Positions 17,483 to 26,432 of a DNA stretch of 64,000 nt are shown piece after piece. The stretch's first letter is position 1, and every line of letters starts with the position of its first letter. Source of the DNA: Selenomonas sputigena_A (GTDB lineage Bacteria; Bacillota; Negativicutes; Selenomonadales; Selenomonadaceae); NCBI RefSeq assembly GCF_051603425.1, contig NZ_CP194411.1, positions 2,356,001 through 2,420,000 on the forward strand. Reading direction: 5' to 3'. The position numbers were made by a program, and so were the translations under genes. The notes beneath the pieces are model-generated. The model did no database searches. It was given only the letters and a program-made list of their open reading frames with translations, and was not told the origin of the DNA.

Positions 17483-20400
17483 CTACTTATCCGAGAAATC
17501 ATCATCGCCCATATCATCATCGGCGACTGTCCCATGCTCCTCTAAGGAATCCAGACTGCTCATGTCGGCGATAATATCCTCGCCATTCTCTGCAGGGGAT
17601 GTGTCTTCCTCGGTTTTCTCGCCTGCCTCATTTTCAGCAGGAGTCTGTCCCTGGTCTCTCTGCGATGGAACCCCTACCACATCAAGATCAAGATCACGTG
17701 CTGTCGCACTGATATCATCATCATCATCATGGATAACGATTTCCTGCGCATCCTCCGAAAGAACCTTGATATCAAGCCCAATACTCTGAAGTTCTTTGAT
17801 AAGAACCTTGAAGGACTCCGGCACTCCCGGCTCTGGAATATTCTCCCCCTTCACAATGGCCTCGTAAGTCTTCACACGTCCTACGACATCATCGGACTTC
17901 ACGGTGAGAATTTCCTGTAGAGTATACGCTGCACCATATGCTTCAAGCGCCCAGACTTCCATCTCGCCGAAACGCTGGCCGCCAAACTGCGCCTTGCCGC
18001 CCAAAGGCTGCTGTGTGACAAGCGAGTACGGGCCGGTGGAACGCGCATGAATCTTGTCGTCAACGAGATGATGAAGCTTAAGCATATATACGCAGCCAAC
18101 CGTTACACGATTTTCAAACGGCTCACCCGTACGTCCATCATAGAGAACCGTCTTACCGTCCTCAGGCAAACCTGCCGCACGAATCGTGCCAAAAACTTCC
18201 TTGTCGCCCGCACCGTCAAAAACCGGTGTCGCAATATGGACACCCGCTACATCCGGCTTTGGCATACCATGTTTTTCAACATCGTAGCCGATAGAGCGCA
18301 GACGATCCTCGACAGTCGGATCCCCCGCCTTGATCTGCATGCCCAAAGCACGCACTGCCATACCCAGATGCGTCTCAAGAATCTGCCCGATATTCATACG
18401 CGAAGGCACACCCAGCGGATTCAATACAATATCAACGGGTGTACCGTCCGGCAAGAACGGCATATCTTCCTGACGCATGATACGGGAAACAACGCCCTTG
18501 TTTCCATGGCGACCGGACATCTTGTCGCCAACGGAAATCTTTCGCTTCTGTGCAATATAAACACGCACAAGATGATTGACACCCGGCGGCAGCTCATCAT
18601 TGTTTTCGCGGCTGAACACCTTGACGTCAACAATCTTGCCTGCCTCACCATGCGGTACACGCAGCGAAGTGTCGCGTACCTCACGAGCTTTTTCACCAAA
18701 AATGGCTCGCAGCAATCGTTCCTCTGCCGTCAATTCTGTTTCACCTTTTGGCGTAACCTTGCCGACGAGAATATCACCCGGCAAAACATCCGCACCAATA
18801 GAAATGATGCCGTTGTCGTCAAGATCCTTCAACGCATCGTCAGCAACATTCGGGATATCACGCGTGATCTCCTCTGATCCAAGCTTCGTATCACGTGCGT
18901 CACACTCGTATTCCTCAATATGTATGGATGTATAGAGATCACGCTTCACGAGATTTTCCGAAAGCAGGACCGCATCCTCATAGTTATAACCTTCCCATGG
19001 CATATAGGCAACAATGATATTGTAGCCTAGCGCAAGCTCTCCATGATCCGTGGCCGGTCCATCAGCAATCGGCTGCTTCTCAAAAACCTCTTCGCCTTTT
19101 TTGACAATCGGCACCTGATTGATGCAGGTTCCCTGGTTCGAGCGTTGATATTTCTGCAGTTTGTAAACATCGAGTTCGCCTTCATGTGTGCGCACCTGAA
19201 TCTGGTCTGCTGTAACTTTCTCAATCGTTCCCGAGCGCTTCGCCAGAATCATAACGCCTGAATCACAAGCTGCTTTGTACTCCATGCCCGTGCCAACAAG
19301 CGGAGCCTGTGTACGCAGGAGCGGCACAGCCTGACGCTGCATGTTGGCACCCATCAAGGCACGATTCGCATCGTCATTTTCGAGGAACGGAATCATCGCC
19401 GTTGCAATAGAAACAACCTGCTTCGGCGAAACGTCCATATAATCCACGCGATCGCGCGGCATCAAAACGGTCTCTTCATTATAGCGAGCCGTAACACGCT
19501 CATTAACAAACCAGCCATCTTCATCAAGCGGCTCATTCGCCTGTGCAATAACAAGTTTATTTTCCTCATCTGCCGTCAAGTAGCGCACGTCATCTGTCAC
19601 ACGATGCGCAACCTTGTCCACTTTGCGGTACGGCGTTTCCATGAAACCAAACTGGTTAACACGCGCATAATTCGAAAGTGAACCGATAAGACCAATATTG
19701 GGACCTTCAGGTGTCTCAATCGGACACATGCGCCCATAATGCGAATTATGGACATCACGTACCTCAAAGCCTGCACGCTCGCGCGAAAGACCGCCAGGAC
19801 CAAGAGCCGAAAGGCGGCGCTTATGCGTAAGTTCAGACAAGGGATTGTGCTGATCCATGAACTGCGAAAGCTGCGAAGAGCCAAAGAATTCCTTGATAGC
19901 CGCCACAACAGGGCGAATATTGATCAATGCCTGCGGTGTAATCACATCGACATCTTGTATGGTCATGCGTTCCTTGACCACGCGCTCCATACGTGAAAGA
20001 CCGATACGGAACTGATTCTGTAGGAGCTCTCCCACAGAACGCACGCGTCGGTTGCCAAGATGATCGATATCGTCCGTCGTACCTATGCCATCCATAAGGT
20101 TCAGAAGGTAATTGATGGAAGCCATGATATCATCACAGGTAATCGTACGATGGTTATACGGAAGGGTCCGTGAACAAAGCATTTTCACGCTCTTGCCGTC
20201 TCCATCCTGCGTGCGCACAAAGAAAACGGCCGGTTTCCCTTCGTCAAAAAGAGCATCTTCCTGCTCCGCCGTAATATTTTCCAACATCGCCTCATCAACG
20301 ACGACATCCGCCGGAACGACAATTTCTCCCGTCTCCGTATCCACGATGGGTTGAGCCAGAACCTTACCAAGAAGACGGCGCTTCCAACCAAGTTTCTTCG

Positions 20401-21220
20401 TCAGTTTATAGCGGCCAACCATCGCGAGATCATATCGTTTAGCATCAAAAAAGAGCCCGTCAAGAAGCTGCTGCGCATTGTCAACCGTCGGAGGTTCGCC
20501 CGGACGCAAGCGCTTATAAATTTCAACAAGTGCTTCTTCTTTGGAATTCGCACCATCACGTTCCAGCGTCGCCTGAATCCGTTCATCATGATTAAAGAGC
20601 TCAGCAATCTCGTTGTTGGAGCTATAGCCCAAAGCACGAATCAAAATGGTAACGGGAAGCTTCCTTGTCCGATCAATGCGCACAGAAATTACATCGTTTG
20701 TATCTGTTTCCAATTCAATCCATGCACCGCGATTCGGAATGATTGTCGCATTATAGAGTTTCTTGCCCGTCGGATCAATTGTCTCGCCATAGTAAGCGCC
20801 CGGTGAGCGCACAAGCTGGCTGACAATGACACGCTCCGCACCATTGATAATGAAAGTCCCTGTATCTGTCATAAGCGGAAAATCGCCCATGAACACTTCC
20901 TGCTCCTTGATCTCGCCCGTTTCACGGTTAATCAAGCGGACATTGACGCGCAGGGGGGCTGCAAGCGTCACATCCCGCTCCTTGCATTCATCGAGCTCAT
21001 ACTTAGGCTCCCCGAGCGAAAAATTCTCAAAGGAAAGCACAAGATTCCCCGTAAAATCTTGAATCGGTGAAATATCCTGGAAAATCTCCTGGAGGCCTTC
21101 CTTCAAAAACCATTCGTAGGAGTTTCTTTGAATATCCAAAAGATGCGGCATATCCATGACTTCTTTGATTTTTGCATAGCTATACCTATTTCTCTTGCCC
21201 ACCGGCACAGGACTAAACAT
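17483..21220 (-). CDS. rpoB: DNA-directed RNA polymerase subunit beta
   Basis: Second catalytic subunit, about 1245 residues. The rifampicin-binding cluster I (GSSQLSQFMDQHNPLSELTH, then KRRLSALGPGGL) has the usual sensitive-type residues. MCPIETPEGPNIGLIGSL, the RQEDMPFL stretch and the C-terminal GGKAQFGGQRFGEMEVWALE are all present. The final 65 residues form an acidic tail rich in Asp and Glu, extending beyond the conserved core, much like the tail of beta'. I prefer the ATG at 21220, preceded by GTGAGG at 6 bases; a GTG at 21232 is an alternative. Unlike the usual rplL-rpoB arrangement, no ribosomal protein gene is upstream. It has its own promoter and leader. Confidence 0.98.
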   Translation of the reverse strand: MFSPVPVGKRNRYSYAKIKEVMDMPHLLDIQRNSYEWFLKEGLQEIFQDISPIQDFTGNLVLSFENFSLGEPKYELDECKERDVTLAAPLRVNVRLINRETGEIKEQEVFMGDFPLMTDTGTFIINGAERVIVSQLVRSPGAYYGETIDPTGKKLYNATIIPNRGAWIELETDTNDVISVRIDRTRKLPVTILIRALGYSSNNEIAELFNHDERIQATLERDGANSKEEALVEIYKRLRPGEPPTVDNAQQLLDGLFFDAKRYDLAMVGRYKLTKKLGWKRRLLGKVLAQPIVDTETGEIVVPADVVVDEAMLENITAEQEDALFDEGKPAVFFVRTQDGDGKSVKMLCSRTLPYNHRTITCDDIMASINYLLNLMDGIGTTDDIDHLGNRRVRSVGELLQNQFRIGLSRMERVVKERMTIQDVDVITPQALINIRPVVAAIKEFFGSSQLSQFMDQHNPLSELTHKRRLSALGPGGLSRERAGFEVRDVHNSHYGRMCPIETPEGPNIGLIGSLSNYARVNQFGFMETPYRKVDKVAHRVTDDVRYLTADEENKLVIAQANEPLDEDGWFVNERVTARYNEETVLMPRDRVDYMDVSPKQVVSIATAMIPFLENDDANRALMGANMQRQAVPLLRTQAPLVGTGMEYKAACDSGVMILAKRSGTIEKVTADQIQVRTHEGELDVYKLQKYQRSNQGTCINQVPIVKKGEEVFEKQPIADGPATDHGELALGYNIIVAYMPWEGYNYEDAVLLSENLVKRDLYTSIHIEEYECDARDTKLGSEEITRDIPNVADDALKDLDDNGIISIGADVLPGDILVGKVTPKGETELTAEERLLRAIFGEKAREVRDTSLRVPHGEAGKIVDVKVFSRENNDELPPGVNHLVRVYIAQKRKISVGDKMSGRHGNKGVVSRIMRQEDMPFLPDGTPVDIVLNPLGVPSRMNIGQILETHLGMAVRALGMQIKAGDPTVEDRLRSIGYDVEKHGMPKPDVAGVHIATPVFDGAGDKEVFGTIRAAGLPEDGKTVLYDGRTGEPFENRVTVGCVYMLKLHHLVDDKIHARSTGPYSLVTQQPLGGKAQFGGQRFGEMEVWALEAYGAAYTLQEILTVKSDDVVGRVKTYEAIVKGENIPEPGVPESFKVLIKELQSIGLDIKVLSEDAQEIVIHDDDDDISATARDLDLDVVGVPSQRDQGQTPAENEAGEKTEEDTSPAENGEDIIADMSSLDSLEEHGTVADDDMGDDDFSDK

Positions 21221-21296
21221 TAAATCCCTCACCCCTTAGCCAAAACTCATTCCAAACTCAAAGCACGCAAAAAAGACAACGAAAAAATATAAAGAT

Positions 21297-21338
21297 AAAA
21301 AAGGACAAGGCATAAAACTATCGCTTGATACCTTGTCC
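21297..21338 (-). terminator. Terminator-like hairpin in the rpoB leader (possible attenuator)
   Basis: Minus strand GGACAAGG pairs with CCTTGTCC around a 20-base loop and is followed by a run of six T. It lies between the putative rpoB promoter and the rpoB start, about 75 bases before the latter. It is therefore either an attenuator of rpoBC or, less likely, only the end of the upstream yraN operon. Confidence 0.72.
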
Positions 21339-21439
21339 GCTCTCTCCCATCTCGTCCGCCATCGTACACGCTTATTCAGTTCTCTGCGGTAAAAACGCAA
21401 ATGCGCATAGTTTGAATAACATACACGCTGTAATAAATA

Positions 21440-21468
21440 AATCTAGCACAGGAAAGCTACATTGTCAA
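21440..21468 (-). promoter_or_regulatory. Promoter upstream of the rpoB leader
   Basis: Minus strand TTGACA (21463-21468), 17-base spacer, TAGATT (21440-21445) preceded by an extended TGC. Transcription from it would give a leader of about 200 bases containing the terminator-like hairpin at 21297-21338. Confidence 0.78.
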
Positions 21469-21554
21469 TACTCATTTAAAGATAAATTTTCCAAATAAAT
21501 TTTCCAGCCAGCAACCTTGATCAACGTGCAAACCGCCATACCTTTTTAAGACAG

Positions 21555-21926
21555 TCAACAGCCACACGCCCCCGCCTCAAAGGCATTTTCGTAATACTGC
21601 ACCGTGTAGGAGCCTCTTTCATAAAGAACTTCCGCGACATCAAAACGGCAAGGCTTTTCCTCGATTCTTTTTTCCTGCATATACCAAACAGCAGTACGAA
21701 TAATACGCCGCTGTTTCGTCCGTCCCACAGCTTGCGCGGGAATACCGTAATGGGTGGGACGACGCGTTTTGACCTCAACAAAGAGAATCGTATTCTTTTC
21801 CTCAGCAATAATATCGATTTCGCCCATAGGCGAACGAAATTGCCGCTCCAAAATTCGACAACCACGTTTCCCAAGATATTGCGCAGCAAAATCCTCGCCT
21901 TGATTGCCAAAGTCTTTGTGGTTCAT
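21555..21926 (-). CDS. yraN: UPF0102/YraN-family endonuclease-like protein
   Basis: A 123-residue member of the YraN family, predicted to have a restriction-endonuclease-like (Holliday-junction-resolvase-like) fold. The conserved core is visible: GNQGEDFAAQYL near the N-terminus, GEIDIIAEE with the family Asp, and LFVEVKTRR with the E-x-K motif. Biological function is not established for the family. The start overlaps the upstream FlhB-like stop by 4 bases, so it is the last gene of the rbgA-rnhB-FliK-like-FlhB-like-yraN unit. Such placement after rnhB is common in Firmicutes. Confidence 0.93.
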   Translation of the reverse strand: MNHKDFGNQGEDFAAQYLGKRGCRILERQFRSPMGEIDIIAEEKNTILFVEVKTRRPTHYGIPAQAVGRTKQRRIIRTAVWYMQEKRIEEKPCRFDVAEVLYERGSYTVQYYENAFEAGACGC

Positions 21927-22252
21927 TTGGGAAGCTCCACTTTTCGATGATTCCTATCAATGCGATAGACATATGCAAGCACTTCAGCTATTGTGCGATA
22001 GAGCTCTGGCGGTATTTCCCTGTCAAGTTCCAATGCCATCAACATATTGACGAGCGATTTGTTCTGATAGACGGGAACCGCATTTTTTTGCGCCGCCGCC
22101 AAAATATTCTCCGCCACAAAACCACGTCCCTTGGCCACAACCTTAGGCGCAAGATTTTTCTCCGGTTCATAACGGAGCGCTACGGCTTTCTTATCTGCTG
22201 TTTTAGCCGCTTCCGCGTCCATTGGTATTTGCTTGTTCTTGTCGTTTATCAT
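21923..22252 (-). CDS. FlhB C-terminal-domain-like protein (YlqH/EscU-type)
   Basis: A 109-residue cytoplasmic protein matching only the C-terminal export-switch part of FlhB: ALRYEPEKNLAPKVVAKGRG, AENILAAAQKNAVPVY and a helical end (LYRTIAEVLAYVYRID). The four membrane helices of full FlhB are absent, and the NPTH autocleavage site is not present: the motif region reads RYEPEKN. Homologues sit beside a FliK-like gene and rnhB in Bacillus (ylqG-ylqH). Whether these modulate flagellar export is unproven. It overlaps both neighbours by 4 bases, so it is translationally coupled. Confidence 0.85.
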   Translation of the reverse strand: MINDKNKQIPMDAEAAKTADKKAVALRYEPEKNLAPKVVAKGRGFVAENILAAAQKNAVPVYQNKSLVNMLMALELDREIPPELYRTIAEVLAYVYRIDRNHRKVELPK

Positions 22253-24327
22253 TCTTTGCTACCTGCCACCCCAACTTTAAGATCCGAAAGTTCAAGGGTT
22301 GTTCCTTTAAAGGATGCCTTAAACTCAGGAATATATTCCTTAAATTCATTAACAATAGAAGGATCGGAAAAAAGCACACGCATATTGAGACTTTTTTGAT
22401 CGTAGACCTGGCAAGTAAGTTCCACCGCCCCGATATAATCGGTGAGTACACATAGCCTTAGCCAAGTTTCCTTATGCATCCGTCCGTCCTCTGGGGAATA
22501 TTTTTCCTCATTGTAAACATTGGCATATGCCGGAAAGCTTTGCTTTTCACCCTCCCCCATATACAAAGGCAGCATGAAATTCAAAGAACGATGTGTATTG
22601 CCCTTGCCATCTGTCTGGAAAACACTGCCCCCTTCCATGGATTGCTTCATGGAGGAAACAAAATCTGCCACATCCTTGCCCGCCTTTTTAAGTTGACGCG
22701 CTTTCATGTCCTTGACGGCCGCCATATCACAAAGCTGCATAAAGGCCCAGAGACGCGGCAAATCCCCTAGATTTTGCTGGACTGCCGCTTGGTTGACGGC
22801 GGCAGGAACATTATTCTGGCTTAAGCGCAAAAGAAGTTGGAGCTGTTTTGCGTCGTTATCCGGCAGCATCTTTTGTCCATTGTTGACAAAATTTCGCAAC
22901 AAAGCGGCATCCCGTTCAGACAGCTGCATATTTCTCAGCATGAATGCCGCAGTATCTTTCAATGCCTGCATGAGCTGCGGCGTATTTTGCATAACGGGCA
23001 TCTGACGCGGAGCCGTATTCGGCATTGTCCCCCCCTGCGGTTTCTGTGAGGACGAATTGGTCTGCTGCCCATCCTGCACCAGTCCCCGCGACGATTGGCC
23101 TTTGTCCTCTGTCAGGGCGGGATTCCCCTGCTGTGCAGTTGCCCCTCGTGCATTGTTCGGGACTTCCGCCTCACGCGCCTGTCCTGGCCGAGCACCTGCG
23201 TTTTCCTGCTGCAGCTCAGATGTCTCTTCGTTCGCCTGGAGAAGGTTCATTCCTGAAGATTGCTCTTTTTGTCCCTGCAGCAAAGGGCTGCCGTCCTTCA
23301 TGAGCTGCGCTTCTTTACCTTGCACCATTCCTTCCTTCGGCACCTGCCCTGCTGGAGTTTCAGGCTCCTGTGAAGCGGTTGCGCCCTGTTTCAATTCACC
23401 GGCTTGAGTTTGTCTGGGCAGAGCCGCTTCTTCTGCTTGCGGCATCTCCTTCGTTCCCGTGGCAGAAGTGTCCGGCTGGTTTTCTCTTGCTGCGCTGTTT
23501 TCCGGCAGCACATTCCCCTGCGTCCCAGCGGTTTTGCCTTGTTGCCCCTCCGCTGTTCCTTGCCCCATCTCCTGCATCACATTACTTGGATTGCCCGACA
23601 TCTTCTGATCTTGCATCTGCCCTTGACCCTGGAGCGATGCTCCAGCCTCTTCGCCTCGAGGCAAAAAGTACTGTACAAGAGATTTCAAGAAGCCAAACGA
23701 ATCCGAATCCCCCAGCCCCTGTCCACCCTGCATCGACGTCAAGGTCAGAGCCGCCAAGGCTTGCTGCAGCGCCGCAGGCAGTTCTTCCAAAGTTTTTGAA
23801 TCCAGCAGCTGAAAAGCAAACTTATTGAGCAGCGCCGGCTCCAACGCGGCTCCCCCTGCTTCCGAAGAAGTCAGCAACACCTTTAAATTCTGCAAAACGG
23901 CTTGCATATTCTCACTGAAATCACTTACCGGCACGCCTTTTTCTGCTAGGGAACCAAGCTGCATGAGCATACGCGAAAGCATCGTCAGCTGTTCCATCGA
24001 AAAACGCTGGCTTTCTGCCGTACTACCGAGTCCTTCCTGCAACGTTGCACTGAGCGAGAAGGAGCTTTCCATAACATTGCGTATGACCTTTTGCAGCTGT
24101 TCCGGCAAAACATCAACGGTATCTTCCTGGTTTTGAGATATTTTCCCGAGTATTGCAGACAAATCGGCAATGGAATTACGAATCGAAACATTTGTCTCTT
24201 TTGTAAAAGGAGACGATAACGTACCGTCACCGCGCCTTGATACGCCGTCTGCGGAACTTGTTGTCTGCGTCCGCTGTACGCGCTGCAGCGAGCCTGCAGC
24301 ATTTGCAGCATTTGCTTCCATTGCCAT
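22249..24327 (-). CDS. FliK-like (hook-length-control-type) large hypothetical protein
   Basis: A 692-residue protein of three parts. The first is a helical N-terminal part (about 1-215). The second is a long low-complexity middle rich in Gln, Gly, Ala and Glu (about 215-430), resembling the disordered linker of molecular-ruler proteins. The third is a folded C-terminal domain (about 560-690) ending in TCQVYDQKSLNMRVLFSDPS and EFKEYIPEF, which resembles Flg_hook/FliK C-terminal domains. The position next to an FlhB-C-like gene matches ylqG-ylqH of Bacillus. I choose the ATG at 24327 because GGAGG lies 9 bases before it; an upstream in-frame start at 24366 would overlap rnhB. The function as a length or export regulator is inferred. 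Confidence 0.7.
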   Translation of the reverse strand: MAMEANAANAAGSLQRVQRTQTTSSADGVSRRGDGTLSSPFTKETNVSIRNSIADLSAILGKISQNQEDTVDVLPEQLQKVIRNVMESSFSLSATLQEGLGSTAESQRFSMEQLTMLSRMLMQLGSLAEKGVPVSDFSENMQAVLQNLKVLLTSSEAGGAALEPALLNKFAFQLLDSKTLEELPAALQQALAALTLTSMQGGQGLGDSDSFGFLKSLVQYFLPRGEEAGASLQGQGQMQDQKMSGNPSNVMQEMGQGTAEGQQGKTAGTQGNVLPENSAARENQPDTSATGTKEMPQAEEAALPRQTQAGELKQGATASQEPETPAGQVPKEGMVQGKEAQLMKDGSPLLQGQKEQSSGMNLLQANEETSELQQENAGARPGQAREAEVPNNARGATAQQGNPALTEDKGQSSRGLVQDGQQTNSSSQKPQGGTMPNTAPRQMPVMQNTPQLMQALKDTAAFMLRNMQLSERDAALLRNFVNNGQKMLPDNDAKQLQLLLRLSQNNVPAAVNQAAVQQNLGDLPRLWAFMQLCDMAAVKDMKARQLKKAGKDVADFVSSMKQSMEGGSVFQTDGKGNTHRSLNFMLPLYMGEGEKQSFPAYANVYNEEKYSPEDGRMHKETWLRLCVLTDYIGAVELTCQVYDQKSLNMRVLFSDPSIVNEFKEYIPEFKASFKGTTLELSDLKVGVAGSKE

Positions 24328-24362
24328 AAAATGAATCCTCCGTGAAAATCTACAGAAACCGA

Positions 24363-25145
24363 TCAATCATGCAATACATCATAAGAAAGTCTTGAACGAA
24401 CCGGTTCAAAACTCCTCCGGTGAATCGGGCATGGCCCATACTTTTCTAAAGCAAGCATATGTTCCTTCGTCCCATATCCCTTATGTCTCGCAAACCCATA
24501 CAGGGGATATTGGCTGTCATATTCAAGCATCATGCGGTCTCGCGTGACTTTTGCCACAATGGAAGCCGCCGCAATGGAGGCCGACTTTGCGTCTCCCTGT
24601 ATGATGGAAAGAGTCGAGGTCGCCAGCCCCTGCAAAGGCATGGCGTCAATCAGAATCTTATCCGGCTGTGGTTCCAAAGACGCAATCGCCTCATACATCC
24701 CTTGCTTTGTTGCCTGATAAATATTTTTTTCATCAATGACTTCGCATGGGATAACCGCTTTTCCTAACGCAATCGCATTTTTCTCTATCTCACCATAGAG
24801 TTTTTCACGAACCGATACGGACAGTTTTTTGGAATCATTGATCTGCGGCAGATAAAAATCAAGCGGCAAAATAACCGCTGCAGCAACAACGGGTCCCGCT
24901 AAAGGACCTCGTCCCGCCTCATCAACCCCAGCAACAAGACGATACCCTTCTTCTAATGCCATCTTCTCATAACGGTAAAGCGTGTGCACCCGGGCACGAT
25001 CCTCTTTCTCCCTCGCCCACTTACGCAGCATTCTCTGTACACCTACACGGGAATCTGCACCACAGGAAGCCTCGATTTCCATCGTCCAGTCCCCGGATAC
25101 ATAAAGACGCTCTAATTCTTTTATCGTCATTTTCGTTGTATCCAT
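24363..25145 (-). CDS. rnhB: Ribonuclease HII
   Basis: Endonuclease that cuts the RNA strand of RNA-DNA hybrids and single misincorporated ribonucleotides. The catalytic region shows VDEAGRGPLAGPVVAAAVIL (Asp and Glu of the DEDD set), later LIDAM and the KGYGTKEHMLAL region. The 260 residues include the roughly 70-residue N-terminal extension typical of Firmicute RnhB, thought to bind substrate. Its start shares one base with the rbgA stop, so the two are translationally coupled. It is followed by the FliK-like gene. Confidence 0.96.
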   Translation of the reverse strand: MDTTKMTIKELERLYVSGDWTMEIEASCGADSRVGVQRMLRKWAREKEDRARVHTLYRYEKMALEEGYRLVAGVDEAGRGPLAGPVVAAAVILPLDFYLPQINDSKKLSVSVREKLYGEIEKNAIALGKAVIPCEVIDEKNIYQATKQGMYEAIASLEPQPDKILIDAMPLQGLATSTLSIIQGDAKSASIAAASIVAKVTRDRMMLEYDSQYPLYGFARHKGYGTKEHMLALEKYGPCPIHRRSFEPVRSRLSYDVLHD

Positions 25146-26098
25146 TAACTGCCTTCCTTTTTCTCCACACTTTCTGATTTATCCTGTAAATCTTGAGCCA
25201 TCACAGCATTGTCCGCTGAATCTTCAGGCGGCACATCCAAGCTGATTTTCCCGAATTTTCCCATACGAAACTCCGACAAAAGGATGTGGTGCACTTTTTC
25301 CATATCAATGCGCCCCCCCTTTAAAAGGCAGCCACGTTTTCGTCCAATCATCTCCATAAGTTCATCGACATTCTGCGGCATAATTTGTTTGAACTTAAAC
25401 CGTTCCTGCAGCCTTTCCGGATAATCGCGCAGCAAGATTTCAAGAAGGAGTCTCGCCACACTCTCCATATCGTAGATTTCATCATTAACCGCCCCGGTAA
25501 ACGCCAGTTTCAGCCCCACTTCCTTATCCTCAAACTTCGGCCAGAGAATGCCCGGCGTATCCAGAAGATCCGCCTCCGCCCCAATACGTATCCATTGCTT
25601 AGCACGGGTAACGCCTGGTTTATCCGCTGTCTTTGCCTTGGCAGCTCCTGCCAAGCGGTTGATCAAAGATGATTTTCCCACATTCGGAATCCCAAGAATC
25701 ATCACGCGTGCCTTACGAGCCGCCACTCCCTTCGCAAGCAATTTTTCGGTCTTGTACCTAGCCGCTTTCGCAATGAGCGCAAGGAGTTCCCGTATCCCCT
25801 TGCCCGTAGCCGAATCAAGTGCTGCAGCAAAAAGTCCTTGCCCACGAAAATATGTCAGCCAACGTTTTGTTGCTTTTTCATCTGCCAAATCCATCTTGTT
25901 TAGTGCCACAATCCGCGGCTTTCCCTCAATGATTTCCCTCAGCATCGGATTGGCACTCGAAATCGGAATTCGCGCATCCAAAAGTTCCACCACAACATCG
26001 ACCAGTTTCAGATTTTCCTCCACCAACTGCCGCGCTTTTTTCATATGCCCCGGATACCACTGGATCACCGGAAGCTCTCTGGATGTATCCTTATCCAT
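25145..26098 (-). CDS. rbgA: Ribosome biogenesis GTPase YlqF/RbgA
   Basis: Circularly permuted GTPase needed for a late step of 50S subunit assembly. The G motifs are in permuted order: G4 LNKMDLAD first (about 70), then G1 GIPNVGKSSLINRL (about 135), then G3 DTPG. The N-terminal IQWYPGHMKKARQL is the family signature. The C-terminal helical domain (about 190-300) corresponds to the ANTAR-like RNA-binding module. At 317 residues it is slightly longer than the Bacillus protein because of a charged Ser/Glu tail. It is the first gene of the operon with rnhB. Confidence 0.96.
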   Translation of the reverse strand: MDKDTSRELPVIQWYPGHMKKARQLVEENLKLVDVVVELLDARIPISSANPMLREIIEGKPRIVALNKMDLADEKATKRWLTYFRGQGLFAAALDSATGKGIRELLALIAKAARYKTEKLLAKGVAARKARVMILGIPNVGKSSLINRLAGAAKAKTADKPGVTRAKQWIRIGAEADLLDTPGILWPKFEDKEVGLKLAFTGAVNDEIYDMESVARLLLEILLRDYPERLQERFKFKQIMPQNVDELMEMIGRKRGCLLKGGRIDMEKVHHILLSEFRMGKFGKISLDVPPEDSADNAVMAQDLQDKSESVEKKEGS

Positions 26099-26388
26099 TC
26101 CTATCCATAGCTCCTTTAATCTCTGCTCTTTACTGCCTTCTTACGTATTAATCCCAAGGCCTTCCATCCGTTCCCGTCTAATCGTTCCCACTGTTCTTCC
26201 CCTTAGGTAATTGTGGACAGATGCGGAAACGGCAGGAAAAATTTTGCCTACAATTATCTCCTATATCATAAGCAAAAAACAGTATTTAAACAAGAGGCCG
26301 ACTTCCTGCGGAAATGAAGTCAGCAATCCCTTGACGGCATCACATGTGCGATTTCACTTCCTGGAAATCTTCTGATTCCAGCAAACAG
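26099..26388. other. Intergenic region between ilvB and rbgA
   Basis: No gene seen. It must hold the rbgA promoter, but I found no convincing pair of core elements. Around 26293-26375 there are short self-complementary pieces (GACTTC with GAAGTC) of unknown role. They do not match the dispersed repeat found elsewhere in the window. Confidence 0.4.
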
Positions 26389-26430
26389 TAAAAAAGCCTC
26401 ACCCCTTGGAAATACAAGGAGCGAGGCTTC
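26389..26430 (-). terminator. Intrinsic terminator of leuCDB-ilvB
   Basis: Minus strand AAGCCTC pairs with GAGGCTT, with an inner CCTTG/CAAGG stem, followed by a run of T. It begins 3 bases past the ilvB stop. Confidence 0.9.
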
Positions 26431-26432
26431 TT

